Both the position numbers and the translations under genes were made by a program. From Pseudomonas putida (GTDB lineage Bacteria > Pseudomonadota > Gammaproteobacteria > Pseudomonadales > Pseudomonadaceae): DNA of 64,000 nt. Below the pieces are notes generated by a model. It ran no database searches and was not told the origin of the DNA. It saw only the letters and a list, made by a program, of their open reading frames with translations. The first letter of the stretch is position 1. Every line of letters begins with the position of its first letter. Below, in pieces: positions 8,335 through 16,224 of the stretch. The stretch is taken from positions 1-64,000 of the forward strand of contig NZ_JANHLE010000021.1 of NCBI RefSeq assembly GCF_028682475.1. The letters run 5' to 3'.

Positions 8335-8985
8335 ATGTTTTCCACCGGATTTACCTGGAACGACTTGAAGTTCCTGCTCGACGGGGCCCTGGTCACCGTG
8401 CAGCTGACCTTCTGGGCGATTTTGCTGGGCACCTTCGCCGGGCTGCTGTTCGGCCTGGCCCGGGCCTTGTGGCCCCGGCTCAGCCTGCCGCTGGCGTGGG
8501 TACTGGACGTGTTTCGCAGTGTGCCGCTGCTGATCCAGTTCGTGCTGTTCAACTCGTTCAAAAGCATCGTCGGGCTGGACATCAGCGCCTTCAGCGTCGG
8601 CTGCATCGTGCTCGGCGTGTACACCGCCGCGTACTTCACCGAGATCGTCCGCGGCGGCGTGCTGGCGGTGTCGCTGAGCGTGCGCCGGGCCAGCCGTTCG
8701 CTGGGCATGAGCTACCTGCAGGATTTGCGCTGGATCGTCCTGCCGATGGCCACCCGCGTGGCGTTTCCCGGCTGGCTGAACCTGGTGCTGGGGGTGATGA
8801 AAGACACGGCGCTGGTGATGTGGATCGGCATCGTCGAACTGCTGCGCGCCTCGCAGACCATCGTTACGCGGATTCAGGAACCCCTGCTGGTGCTGTGCAT
8901 CGCAGGCCTCATCTACTACGTCATGAGCCTGGTGGTTGCCCGCCTGGGCGCCCGACTGGAAAGAAGGTGGCAGGAAAATGATTGA
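8335..8985 (+). CDS. ABC transporter permease, amino-acid HisM/GlnP type (second)
   Basis: This 216-residue permease has the same fold as the preceding one, with an EAA loop around EIVRGGVLAVSLSVRRASRSLGM and about five membrane helices. An SD-like GAGGAG lies just upstream of the ATG. The last eight bases overlap the start of the ATPase gene, as expected for a stoichiometric transporter complex in the inner membrane. Confidence 0.87.
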   Translation: MFSTGFTWNDLKFLLDGALVTVQLTFWAILLGTFAGLLFGLARALWPRLSLPLAWVLDVFRSVPLLIQFVLFNSFKSIVGLDISAFSVGCIVLGVYTAAYFTEIVRGGVLAVSLSVRRASRSLGMSYLQDLRWIVLPMATRVAFPGWLNLVLGVMKDTALVMWIGIVELLRASQTIVTRIQEPLLVLCIAGLIYYVMSLVVARLGARLERRWQEND

Positions 8986-9700
8986 GATCCAGAACGTACA
9001 CAAATCCTTCGGCAACCTCGAAGTGGTCAAGGGCGTGAGCCTGACCGTGGACAAGGGTGAAGTGGTGTCGATCATCGGCGGCTCGGGCTCGGGCAAGTCG
9101 ACCTTGCTGATGTGCATCAACGGCCTGGAGCCGATCCAGAAAGGCAGCATCCGCGTCGACGGCGTCGAGGTGCACAACCGCGCCACCGACCTCAACCGCT
9201 TGCGGCAGAGGATCGGCATCGTGTTCCAGCAATGGAACGCCTTTCCGCACCTGACCGTGCTGGAAAACGTGATGCTCGCGCCGCGCAAGGTACTGGGCAA
9301 GAGCAAGGAGCAAGCCGAGGAACTGGCGGTCAAGCAACTGACCCACGTGGGCCTGGGCGACAAGCTCAAGACCTTTCCCGGCAAGTTGTCGGGCGGGCAG
9401 CAACAGCGCATGGCGATTGCCCGGGCGTTGGCGATGTCGCCGGACTACATGCTGTTCGACGAAGCCACCTCGGCACTCGATCCACAACTGGTGGGTGAAG
9501 TGCTGGACACCATGCGCATGCTCGCCGAAGACGGCATGACCATGGTCCTGGTGACCCACGAGATCCGTTTCGCCCGCGATGTCTCGGACCGCGTGGCGTT
9601 TTTCCGTAACGGCCTGGTGCACGAGATCGGCGCGCCGGACCAGGTGATCGGCAACCCGTTGCAGCCGGAGACGGCGGCATTTTTGAAGTCCGTGAAGTAA
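8978..9700 (+). CDS. ABC transporter ATP-binding protein, amino-acid type
   Basis: This 240-residue ATPase shows Walker A GGSGSGKST at residues 34-42, signature motif LSGGQQQR, Walker B MLFDEATSALD and the switch histidine in LVTHEIRFA. It would drive the importer formed by the two permeases. The ATG at 8978 is chosen because AGGAAA sits just upstream and the protein then begins like its family (MIEIQNVHKSFG). A REP inverted repeat begins six bases after the stop codon. Confidence 0.92.
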   Translation: MIEIQNVHKSFGNLEVVKGVSLTVDKGEVVSIIGGSGSGKSTLLMCINGLEPIQKGSIRVDGVEVHNRATDLNRLRQRIGIVFQQWNAFPHLTVLENVMLAPRKVLGKSKEQAEELAVKQLTHVGLGDKLKTFPGKLSGGQQQRMAIARALAMSPDYMLFDEATSALDPQLVGEVLDTMRMLAEDGMTMVLVTHEIRFARDVSDRVAFFRNGLVHEIGAPDQVIGNPLQPETAAFLKSVK

Positions 9701-9705
9701 CAGCA

Positions 9706-9762
9706 TCGCGGGGCAAGCCCGCTCCCACCGGGAACCTCGGTGGGAGCGGGCTTGCCCCGCGA
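9706..9762. repeat. Perfect REP inverted repeat (REPIN-like)
   Basis: Two copies of the Pseudomonas REP sequence face each other as a perfect 25-bp inverted repeat (9706-9730 and 9738-9762) around the 7-base loop GGAACCT. It lies between the importer ATPase gene and the second racemase-family gene, where it could stabilise the upstream message or limit read-through. Confidence 0.85.
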
Positions 9763-9797
9763 AGAGGCCCCGCCCTTCAACACAAGGAGTCCCGTGA

Positions 9798-10826
9798 ATG
9801 CGTTCCTCAAAGATCATCCACATCGTCAATTGCCACGCCGAAGGTGAAGTCGGCGACGTCATCGTCGGCGGCGTCGCGCCACCGCCCGGCGCCACCGTCT
9901 GGGAACAATCGCGCTGGATCGCCCGCGACGAAACCCTGCGCAACTTCGTCCTCAACGAACCGCGTGGCGGCGTGTTCCGCCACGTCAACCTGCTGGTGCC
10001 GCCGAAGGATCCGCGCGCGCAGATGGCCTGGATCATCATGGAGCCTGCCGACACCCCGCCGATGTCCGGTTCCAACTCGCTGTGCGTGTCCACCGTACTG
10101 CTCGACAGCGGCATCCTGCCGATGACCGAGCCCGAAACCCGCCTGGTGCTCGAAGCCCCCGGCGGCCTGATCGAAGCAGTCGCCGAGTGCCGCGACGGCA
10201 AGGTCCAGCGCGTGGAAGTGAAGAACGTACCGTCGTTTGCCGACCGTCTCGACGCCTGGATCGAAGTCGAAGGCTATGGCTCGCTGCAGGTCGACACGGC
10301 CTACGGCGGCGACAGTTTCGTCATTGCCGACGCCCGGCAGCTGGGTTTTGCCATCCGCCCCGACGAAGCCAGGGAGATTGTCGAAATCGGCCTGAAGATC
10401 ACCCACGCCGCCAACGAGCAGTTGGGCTTTCGTCACCCGCTGAACCCGGACTGGTCGCACATTTCCTTCTGCCAGATCGCCGCGCCGGTTGAATACGAAA
10501 ACGGCATCGCCACCGCTGCCAACGCCGTGGTCATCCGCCCCGGCAAGATCGACCGTTCACCTTGCGGTACCGGCTGCTCGGCACGCATGGCGGTGATGCA
10601 GGCCAAAGGCTTGCTCAAGGTCGGCGATCGCTTCATCGGCCGTTCGATCATCGGCTCGGAGTTCCACTGCCGCATCGATTCGCAGACCGAAATTGCCGGA
10701 CGCGCGGCCATCTACCCGTGCATTTCCGGACGCGCCTGGATCACCGGCACCCACCAACTGCTGCTCGATCCGAGCGATCCATGGCCGCAAGGCTACCGGC
10801 TGTCGGACACCTGGCCGGGTGCCTGA
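9798..10826 (+). CDS. Proline racemase family enzyme, Ser/Cys type (3-hydroxyproline dehydratase or epimerase)
   Basis: This 342-residue protein is a second member of the proline racemase family. The first catalytic cysteine is replaced by serine (Ser90 in MSGSNSLC), while the second is kept (Cys256 in SPCGTGCS). Family members with altered pairs include trans-3-hydroxy-L-proline dehydratases and hydroxyproline epimerases, so the exact reaction cannot be read from sequence. Dehydration of trans-3-hydroxyproline to 1-pyrroline-2-carboxylate would complement the aconitase-X and reductase encoded nearby. A good ribosome binding site (AAGGAGT) precedes the ATG at 9798. Confidence 0.8.
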   Translation: MRSSKIIHIVNCHAEGEVGDVIVGGVAPPPGATVWEQSRWIARDETLRNFVLNEPRGGVFRHVNLLVPPKDPRAQMAWIIMEPADTPPMSGSNSLCVSTVLLDSGILPMTEPETRLVLEAPGGLIEAVAECRDGKVQRVEVKNVPSFADRLDAWIEVEGYGSLQVDTAYGGDSFVIADARQLGFAIRPDEAREIVEIGLKITHAANEQLGFRHPLNPDWSHISFCQIAAPVEYENGIATAANAVVIRPGKIDRSPCGTGCSARMAVMQAKGLLKVGDRFIGRSIIGSEFHCRIDSQTEIAGRAAIYPCISGRAWITGTHQLLLDPSDPWPQGYRLSDTWPGA

Positions 10827-10909
10827 TCACTAAGTCATTGATTTTCAAACACCCTTAAAACCCGATCCGCCACACACGAAAAAAACACTGGTCGACATCA
10901 CACACTTTT

Positions 10910-10926
10910 AATATCGTATACGAAAT
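10910..10926. promoter_or_regulatory. Palindromic operator upstream of lhpC
   Basis: AATATCGTATACGAAAT here is identical in 17 bases to the site at 4994-5010 and contains the perfect palindrome TCGTATACGA (10914-10923). It lies 24 bases before the lhpC start, a position suited to repression. A GntR-type regulator is the likely reader, by resemblance only. Confidence 0.7.
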
Positions 10927-10949
10927 ACAATAAACAACCGGAGAACACC

Positions 10950-11867
10950 ATGAGCAAGCACGTAAACTGGAGCGGCGTCTTCCCTGCGGTCACCACTCAA
11001 TTCAACGACGACTTCTCGATCAACCTGGAGAAAACCCATGAGGTGATTTCCAACGTGATCCGCGATGGCGTCTCGGGCCTGGTGGTCTGTGGTTCGGTGG
11101 GTGAGAACACCTCGCTGACCGCCGAAGAAAAGATCGCCGTGACCGAAGTCGCCGTCGACGCCTCGCGCGGCCGGGTACCGGTGATCTGCGGCGTGGCAGA
11201 ATTCACCAGTATCCAGGCGGCCAAAGTGGCCAACGCGGTGCACAAGGCCGGCGTCGACGGCGTGATGCTGATGCCGGCGCTGGTCTACGGCTCCAAGCCG
11301 TTCGAGACCGCCGAGCATTACCGCTACGTGGCCAAGCATGCCGACGTGCCGCTGATGGTCTACAACAACCCGCCGATCTACAAAAACGACGTCACCCCGG
11401 ACATTCTGATTTCCCTGGCCGACTGCGACAACGTGGTGTGCTTCAAGGACTCCTCCGGCGACACCCGGCGTTTTATCGACGTGCGCAATGAAGTCGGCGA
11501 TCGCTTCGTCCTGTTCGCAGGCCTCGACGATGTGGTTCTGGAAAGCATCGCCGTCGGCGCCCAGGGCTGGGTTTCGGGCATGTCCAACGTGTTCCCGAAA
11601 GAAGGCGAGACGATCTTCCGCCTGGCCAAGGCCGGACGCTTTGCCGAAGCCCTGCCGATCTACGAATGGCTGATGCCGATCCTGCACCTGGATGCCCGCG
11701 CAGATCTCGTGCAGTGCATCAAGCTGTGCGAAGCCATCGCCGGTCGCGGCAGCGCCCTGACCCGTCCGCCACGCCTGGCGCTGCCGGAAGCGGATCGGCT
11801 GTTCGTCGAGCAGATCATGGCCAAGGCCCTGGCCAACCGTCCGCAGCTGCCGGACGTCGGCCTCTGA
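10950..11867 (+). CDS. lhpC: 1-pyrroline-4-hydroxy-2-carboxylate deaminase (DHDPS/NAL family)
   Basis: This 305-residue protein belongs to the dihydrodipicolinate synthase/N-acetylneuraminate lyase family. The Schiff-base lysine is Lys166 (VVCFKDSSG), the catalytic tyrosine is Tyr138 (MVYNNPP), and GSVGENTSL at 48-56 is the substrate-carboxylate loop. In hydroxyproline pathways this enzyme deaminates and dehydrates the dehydrogenase product to 2-oxoglutarate semialdehyde. Its neighbours make this far more likely than lysine biosynthesis. A ribosome binding site (CCGGAGAA) precedes the ATG. Confidence 0.9.
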   Translation: MSKHVNWSGVFPAVTTQFNDDFSINLEKTHEVISNVIRDGVSGLVVCGSVGENTSLTAEEKIAVTEVAVDASRGRVPVICGVAEFTSIQAAKVANAVHKAGVDGVMLMPALVYGSKPFETAEHYRYVAKHADVPLMVYNNPPIYKNDVTPDILISLADCDNVVCFKDSSGDTRRFIDVRNEVGDRFVLFAGLDDVVLESIAVGAQGWVSGMSNVFPKEGETIFRLAKAGRFAEALPIYEWLMPILHLDARADLVQCIKLCEAIAGRGSALTRPPRLALPEADRLFVEQIMAKALANRPQLPDVGL

Positions 11868-11876
11868 GTGATGACC

Positions 11877-11913
11877 GGGCCGGCTCCATTGTGGAGGCCG
11901 GCCCGCCTGTTTT
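11877..11913 (+). terminator. Hairpin with short T-run after lhpC
   Basis: GGGCCGGCTCCA and its near-perfect complement (one bulged G) form a GC-rich stem at 11877-11904, followed by TGTTTT. This is a plausible intrinsic terminator or attenuator between the deaminase and the MFS transporter genes. Confidence 0.65.
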
Positions 11914-11936
11914 GCGCCCATACAGGAAACGCCAGC

Positions 11937-13319
11937 ATGTCCAGTCACCCTTCCCGCGCAACCACCCCTGCAGGTTTGAAACGTGTCGTCGCCGCAGCCA
12001 TGGCCGGCACCGTCGCCGAATGGTATGAGTTCTTCCTTTACGGCACCGCCTCAGCCCTGGTCTTCGGCCAGTTGTTCTTCCGCCAGACCGACAGCCCCGT
12101 CGACGGCATCATCGCCGCCTTCGCCCTGTATGCCGTGGGCTTTCTCGCCCGTCCTCTGGGCGGGCTGGTGTTCGGTCACTACGGTGACAAGTTCGGCCGC
12201 AAGCGCCTGCTGCAATTGAGCCTGGTGGTGGTCGGCATCACCACCTTCCTGATGGGCTGCCTGCCCGGTTTCGACAGTATCGGTTATGCCGCGCCGGTGT
12301 TGCTGGTGCTGCTGCGGCTGATTCAGGGCTTTGCCTTCGGCGGTGAATGGGGCGGCGCCATCCTGCTGGTCTCCGAGCACTGCCCGGACAACCGCCGCGG
12401 CTTCTGGGCCAGCTGGCCGCAAGCCGGGGTACCGGCCGGTAACCTGATCGCCACCCTGGCCCTGCTCCTGCTGTCGAGCACCCTCGCCGAAGAGCAGTTC
12501 CTCGCCTGGGGCTGGCGTGTGGCGTTCTGGTTCTCGGCCGTGGTGGTGCTGATCGGCTACTGGATCCGCACCAGCGTCGACGATGCGCCGATCTTCAAGG
12601 AGGCCCAGGCCCGTCAGGCGCAAAAGGCCGAGCAGCAACTGGGCGTGGTCGAAGTCTTGCGCCATCACTGGCGCGCAGTGCTGGTCGGTATCGGTGCTCG
12701 TTTTGCCGAGAACATCCTCTACTACACCGTGGTGACCTTCTCGATCACCTACCTCAAGCTGGTGGTGCACAAGGACACTTCGCAGATCCTCCTGCTGATG
12801 TTCGGCGCGCACCTGCTGCACTTCTTCCTGATTCCGTTGATGGGCTACCTCTCCGACCTGGTCGGGCGCAAACCGGTGTACCTCACCGGCGCGGTGCTCA
12901 CGGCGTTCTGGGGTTTCGTCGGCTTCCCGATGATGGACACCGGCAACAACTGGCTGATCATGGCGGCGATTACCCTGGGGCTGGCCATCGAGTCGATGAC
13001 CTACGCGCCCTACTCGGCGCTGATGGCCGAGCTGTTCCCGACCCACGTGCGCTACACCGCCCTGTCGCTGTGCTACCAGGTCGCGCCGATTTTCGCCGGC
13101 TCCCTGGCACCGCTGATCGCCATCACCCTGCTCAACAAGTACCACAGCTCGACACCGATCGCCTGGTACCTGGTTGGCGCCGCGCTGATCTCGATCGTCG
13201 CCGTCGGCCTGACCCGCGAGACCCGTGGCAAGTCGCTGCACGCGGTCGACGCCGAAGCTGCTGCACGCATCGCCGCCGGGCAAACCGCGCCTGTTCGCCA
13301 AGGCAGTTCGCTGGCCTGA
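11937..13319 (+). CDS. MFS transporter, MHS family (hydroxyproline/proline-like symporter)
   Basis: This 460-residue membrane protein has about twelve helices and the metabolite:H+ symporter (ProP/ShiA-like) hallmarks. These are GTVAEWYEFFLYG near the N-terminus, GHYGDKFGRKRLL in loop 2-3, and GFAFGGEWGGA. It is likely a second route for hydroxyproline uptake beside the ABC system. The ATG at 11937 is chosen because AGGAAA precedes it and the family's amphipathic N-terminus follows. Confidence 0.85.
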   Translation: MSSHPSRATTPAGLKRVVAAAMAGTVAEWYEFFLYGTASALVFGQLFFRQTDSPVDGIIAAFALYAVGFLARPLGGLVFGHYGDKFGRKRLLQLSLVVVGITTFLMGCLPGFDSIGYAAPVLLVLLRLIQGFAFGGEWGGAILLVSEHCPDNRRGFWASWPQAGVPAGNLIATLALLLLSSTLAEEQFLAWGWRVAFWFSAVVVLIGYWIRTSVDDAPIFKEAQARQAQKAEQQLGVVEVLRHHWRAVLVGIGARFAENILYYTVVTFSITYLKLVVHKDTSQILLLMFGAHLLHFFLIPLMGYLSDLVGRKPVYLTGAVLTAFWGFVGFPMMDTGNNWLIMAAITLGLAIESMTYAPYSALMAELFPTHVRYTALSLCYQVAPIFAGSLAPLIAITLLNKYHSSTPIAWYLVGAALISIVAVGLTRETRGKSLHAVDAEAAARIAAGQTAPVRQGSSLA

Positions 13320-13344
13320 CCCCACCCTTGATATGGAGTGTTCC

Positions 13345-14925
13345 ATGCCGGACATCATCGGCCACAACTACATCGGCGGCGCGCGCAGCGCCGCTGGTAC
13401 TGTCACCCTGCAAAGCCATGACGCCAGTAGCGGTGAAGCGCTGCCTTATTGCTTCCATCAAGCCACGCCCGAAGAGGTGGACGCCGCCGCTCGCGCCGCA
13501 CAACTGGCATATCCGACGTTTCGCAACTTGGCACCGGGGCGGCGGGCAGAATTCCTCGAAGCCATTGCCGCACAACTGGACGCCCTCGGGGATGATTTCA
13601 TCCAGTTGGTGACCCGTGAAACGGCGTTGCCCAATGCACGTATTCTGGGCGAACGCGGGCGCACCAGCGGGCAGATGCGCCTGTTCGCCGAGGTCCTGCG
13701 CCGGGGTGATTTCCTTGGAGCACGGATCGACCGCGCGCTACCCGATCGGCAACCGCTGCCACGTGCGGACCTGCGTCAGTACCGTCTCGGCGTCGGTCCG
13801 GTCGCGGTGTTCGGGGCGAGCAATTTCCCGCTGGCCTTCTCCACTGCGGGTGGCGACACCGCCGCCGCGCTGGCCGCTGGCTGCCCGGTGGTGTTCAAGG
13901 CGCACAGCGGCCATATGGCCAGCGCCGAGGTGGTCGCCGATGCGATCATCCGCGCCGCCGAACAGACCGGCATGCCCAAGGGCGTGTTCAACATGATCTA
14001 CGGCGCCGGCGTGGGCGAAGCGCTGGTCAAGCACCCGGCGATCCAGGCGGTCGGCTTCACCGGCTCGCTCAAGGGCGGACGCGCGCTGTGCGACATGGCT
14101 GCGGCGCGACCACAACCGATTCCGGTATTTGCCGAGATGAGCAGCATCAACCCGGTGCTGGTACTGCCGCAGGCGCTGGCCAGCCGTGGCGAGCAGATCG
14201 CCCGCGAACTGGCCGCCTCGGTGGTGCTAGGTTGCGGTCAGTTCTGTACCAATCCAGGGCTGGTCATCGGCCTGCGCTCACCGGCCTTCAGTGCCTTCAC
14301 CGAGCAACTGGTCGGACAACTGGCCGAGCAAGCCGCGCAAACCATGCTCAATGCCGGCACCCTCGCCAGTTACGGCAAGGGCGTACAGGCGTTGCTTGCC
14401 CATCCGGGCATCAGCCACCTGGCGGGTCAGCCACAACAGGGCAGGCAGGCCCAGCCGCAGTTGTTCAAGGCGGACGTAAAACTGCTGATTGAGGGTGATC
14501 CGTTGTTGCAGGAAGAAGTCTTTGGCCCAGCTACCGTGCTGGTCGAGGTGGCCGATGTCGGCGAGTTGCATCAGGCCCTGAGCGGTCTGCACGGTCAGCT
14601 GACCGCGACACTTATCGGCGAGACAGCGGACCTGCAAGCCCATGCCGAATTGCTGCCGTTGCTGGAACAGAAAGTCGGACGCGTGTTGTTCAACGGCTAC
14701 CCGACCGGCGTCGAAGTCTGTGATGCGATGGTGCATGGCGGGCCGTATCCGGCGACATCGGATGCGCGTGGCACCTCGGTTGGCAGCCTGGCCATCGAGC
14801 GTTTCCTGCGCCCGGTGTGCTACCAGAACTGCCCGGATGCGCTGTTGCCGGAAGCGTTGCAGAACGCCAATCCATTGGGCATTGCCCGCCTGGTGGACGG
14901 CCAGAGCAGCCGCGGACCACTGTAA
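13345..14925 (+). CDS. lhpG: 2,5-dioxovalerate (alpha-ketoglutarate semialdehyde) dehydrogenase
   Basis: This 526-residue aldehyde dehydrogenase has the length and start typical of the NADP-preferring ketoglutarate semialdehyde class. Catalytic residues are visible: Asn160 (FGASNFPLAF), Glu264 (FAEMSSINP) and the nucleophile Cys301 (GQFCTNPG). It oxidises the lhpC product to 2-oxoglutarate, finishing 4-hydroxyproline degradation. GGAG at 13335-13338 sits six bases before the ATG at 13345, favouring it over the ATG at 13333. Confidence 0.92.
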   Translation: MPDIIGHNYIGGARSAAGTVTLQSHDASSGEALPYCFHQATPEEVDAAARAAQLAYPTFRNLAPGRRAEFLEAIAAQLDALGDDFIQLVTRETALPNARILGERGRTSGQMRLFAEVLRRGDFLGARIDRALPDRQPLPRADLRQYRLGVGPVAVFGASNFPLAFSTAGGDTAAALAAGCPVVFKAHSGHMASAEVVADAIIRAAEQTGMPKGVFNMIYGAGVGEALVKHPAIQAVGFTGSLKGGRALCDMAAARPQPIPVFAEMSSINPVLVLPQALASRGEQIARELAASVVLGCGQFCTNPGLVIGLRSPAFSAFTEQLVGQLAEQAAQTMLNAGTLASYGKGVQALLAHPGISHLAGQPQQGRQAQPQLFKADVKLLIEGDPLLQEEVFGPATVLVEVADVGELHQALSGLHGQLTATLIGETADLQAHAELLPLLEQKVGRVLFNGYPTGVEVCDAMVHGGPYPATSDARGTSVGSLAIERFLRPVCYQNCPDALLPEALQNANPLGIARLVDGQSSRGPL

Positions 14926-14938
14926 CAACAGTCCATCC

Positions 14939-14960
14939 CGGTGGGAGCGGGCTTACCCCG
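14939..14960. repeat. Single, truncated REP
   Basis: CGGTGGGAGCGGGCTTACCCCG matches one REP arm with one changed base and breaks off exactly where the MITE-like repeat begins. Confidence 0.7.
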
Positions 14961-14961
14961 G

Positions 14962-15062
14962 GTACAAACCGGGGACATCCTTTACATTTCAAACCGCGTC
15001 CAGGCCTAAAATGTGTAAACCATGTCCCCGGTTTGCTGTGTAAAGGATGTCTCCGGTTGTAC
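14962..15062. mobile_element. MITE-like element built from three copies of a 24-bp repeat
   Basis: The ends are imperfect inverted repeats of each other: 14962-14986 (begins GTACAAACCGGGGACATCC) and 15039-15062 (ends TGTCTCCGGTTGTAC). A third copy of the same unit, TGTAAACCATGTCCCCGGTTTG, lies inside at 15014-15035. The element is about 100 bp with no coding capacity. It abuts a truncated REP, as if it had inserted into it. It may be the residue of an insertion sequence with such termini; no transposase is present. Confidence 0.55.
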
Positions 15063-15074
15063 ACCCGCGATGCT

Positions 15075-15383
15075 TTAAAGCGGATTCAACTCTCTATTCT
15101 CAAGGGCATCGAGCAAAGCCTCAGTCAGCCCCTTGGCCATTTCCACTGAATGCAGGGTGGACCAGAGAAAGCCCTTGGATGATTCATCGATACCATCGAA
15201 AGCCTTGTTTCCCGTGTCATACGCACAACGCAAGTACAGCGAGATATGCACCAGGGCGTCGTGCGGGGCGAGGCCGGCGTTGACGGAGAACAGTTGCGGG
15301 TGACCAGCGGGGCAGTCGCCGAACGGTTTTTCGAGGGTGGGATAGAGCGAGGGTATTGGTGGATCGGGGACGATTTTTTTCAT
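15075..15383 (-). CDS. DUF6124 (formerly DUF3077)-like small protein
   Basis: This 102-residue protein begins MKKIVPDPP and contains the region APHDALVHISLYLRCAYDTG followed by a helical tail. This layout is that of the small, Pseudomonas-specific DUF6124/DUF3077 proteins, whose function is unknown to me. No signal peptide or membrane helix is present. GAGGCTGCC lies directly before the ATG. The same strand carries a 42-codon leader ORF ending nine bases upstream, so translation may be coupled. Confidence 0.7.
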   Translation of the reverse strand: MKKIVPDPPIPSLYPTLEKPFGDCPAGHPQLFSVNAGLAPHDALVHISLYLRCAYDTGNKAFDGIDESSKGFLWSTLHSVEMAKGLTEALLDALENRELNPL

Positions 15384-15392
15384 GGCAGCCTC

Positions 15393-15521
15393 CTATTGCA
15401 TAATTGAGCCGCCTACCACTTGTTTCCACACAAAGGGGTGGCAGCTGTACGCGGGGTGGAAAACCGGGGCAATAGGAGCCAAACCCGGCAGACACGAATG
15501 TCTCCCGCGCACAACCGCCAT
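15393..15521 (-). CDS. Possible 42-codon leader ORF upstream of the DUF6124 gene
   Basis: An ATG at 15521 follows AAGGAG by eight bases. It opens a 42-codon frame (MAVVRGRHSCLPGL, ending VGGSIMQ) whose TAG lies nine bases before the next gene's ATG. The early part of the frame encodes a hairpin, AGACA-TTCG-TGTCT (15490-15503), with a stable UUCG tetraloop. A good ribosome binding site plus close spacing suggests real translation, perhaps as a regulatory leader. I cannot show that the peptide is conserved. Confidence 0.45.
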   Translation of the reverse strand: MAVVRGRHSCLPGLAPIAPVFHPAYSCHPFVWKQVVGGSIMQ

Positions 15522-15689
15522 AAAGGCTACTCCTTAAATTGCTTTCCGGGTTTCCACACCCGGTCACTTAAACGACAGTGACTAGGCGAGCCTATTAGGA
15601 CTGGTTTCCCAGAGCAATCAGAAGTGCATCGACAGACCGCGTAGGTTATTTCCTAGGACCTGAAATAACCAGATTTAAAATCTTTCGAA

Positions 15690-16045
15690 GCAATTTGACA
15701 CCCCGCGCACCCAAAGCAAGAGCGTAGCGAATTGTGCTTTTGATCTTGATCCACCCGCCCCGTTAACCAGTAGGGCTGAGTGGAGGTGTCGTGGAGGGGC
15801 TAGCGCGCAGCGCCTTCGGCGTTAGCCGAAGTTGCGAAGCGTAGAGTTGCTTGCAACTCGTAGCTCGCAATGCCCCGTAGCGGCACCGGAGCGAAGGGAC
15901 CCGAAGCGTAGCGTAGGGCCCCTGGTGGGGCGAGCCCTTTGCGTTACTTTGGGGCGTTTGCCAAAGTAACCCGCCGTAAGGGCGGAAAGGTGACTTAGCG
16001 CCACCCTCGCCGATGGATATGTACACAAACCCGGGGGCCATCACA
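15690..16045. repeat. Probable dispersed intergenic repeat of Pseudomonas
   Basis: The segment is rich in short palindromes and GCGTAGCG/GCGAAG-type words. It includes GCGTTACTTTGGGGCG followed by TTTGCCAAAGTAACCCGCC and GTAAGGGCGGAAAGG. From memory, closely similar segments are found in many copies between genes of the fluorescens group; this could not be checked here. It has no coding appearance and its function is unknown. Confidence 0.45.
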
Positions 16046-16080
16046 GGGCAATCCCACCCACCGGGCAGTCCAGACAGACC

Positions 16081-16199
16081 GTAGGAGCGGATTTACCGGG
16101 ACGCCGGACCGCCGCGAAGGGGCGCAGCACGGCCCCAAAAGATAGGACCGCTACGCAGTCCTTCGCGGCGGTCCGGCGCTCCGGTAAATCCGCTCCTAC
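16081..16199. repeat. 40-bp inverted repeat, REP-doublet type
   Basis: Arms at 16081-16120 (GTAGGAGCGGATTTACCGGG...) and 16160-16199 are reverse complements with two mismatches over 40 bases, separated by 39 bases. The TAGGAGCGG...CCGCTCCTA ends are a known style of Pseudomonas REP doublet, of a different class from the other REPs here. It follows the dpkA stop codon on its 3' side. Confidence 0.8.
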
Positions 16200-16224
16200 A
16201 AGACAGTTGCTCCCACCGAGGGGG

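Larger units (their letters stand above)
15522..16224. other. Gene-free repeat-rich stretch
   Basis: No credible gene lies here; open frames are low-complexity translations of palindromes. It contains a hairpin GGTTATTTC/GAAATAACC at 15644-15670. A long structured segment at about 15690-16045 follows, then the 40-bp inverted repeat at 16081-16199. The DUF6124 promoter should lie near 15550-15620 on the minus strand. Confidence 0.6.

Noticed and set aside
15763..16044. Minus-strand frame of 93 codons
   Set aside because: It lies wholly within the palindromic repeat segment and has a low-complexity translation.
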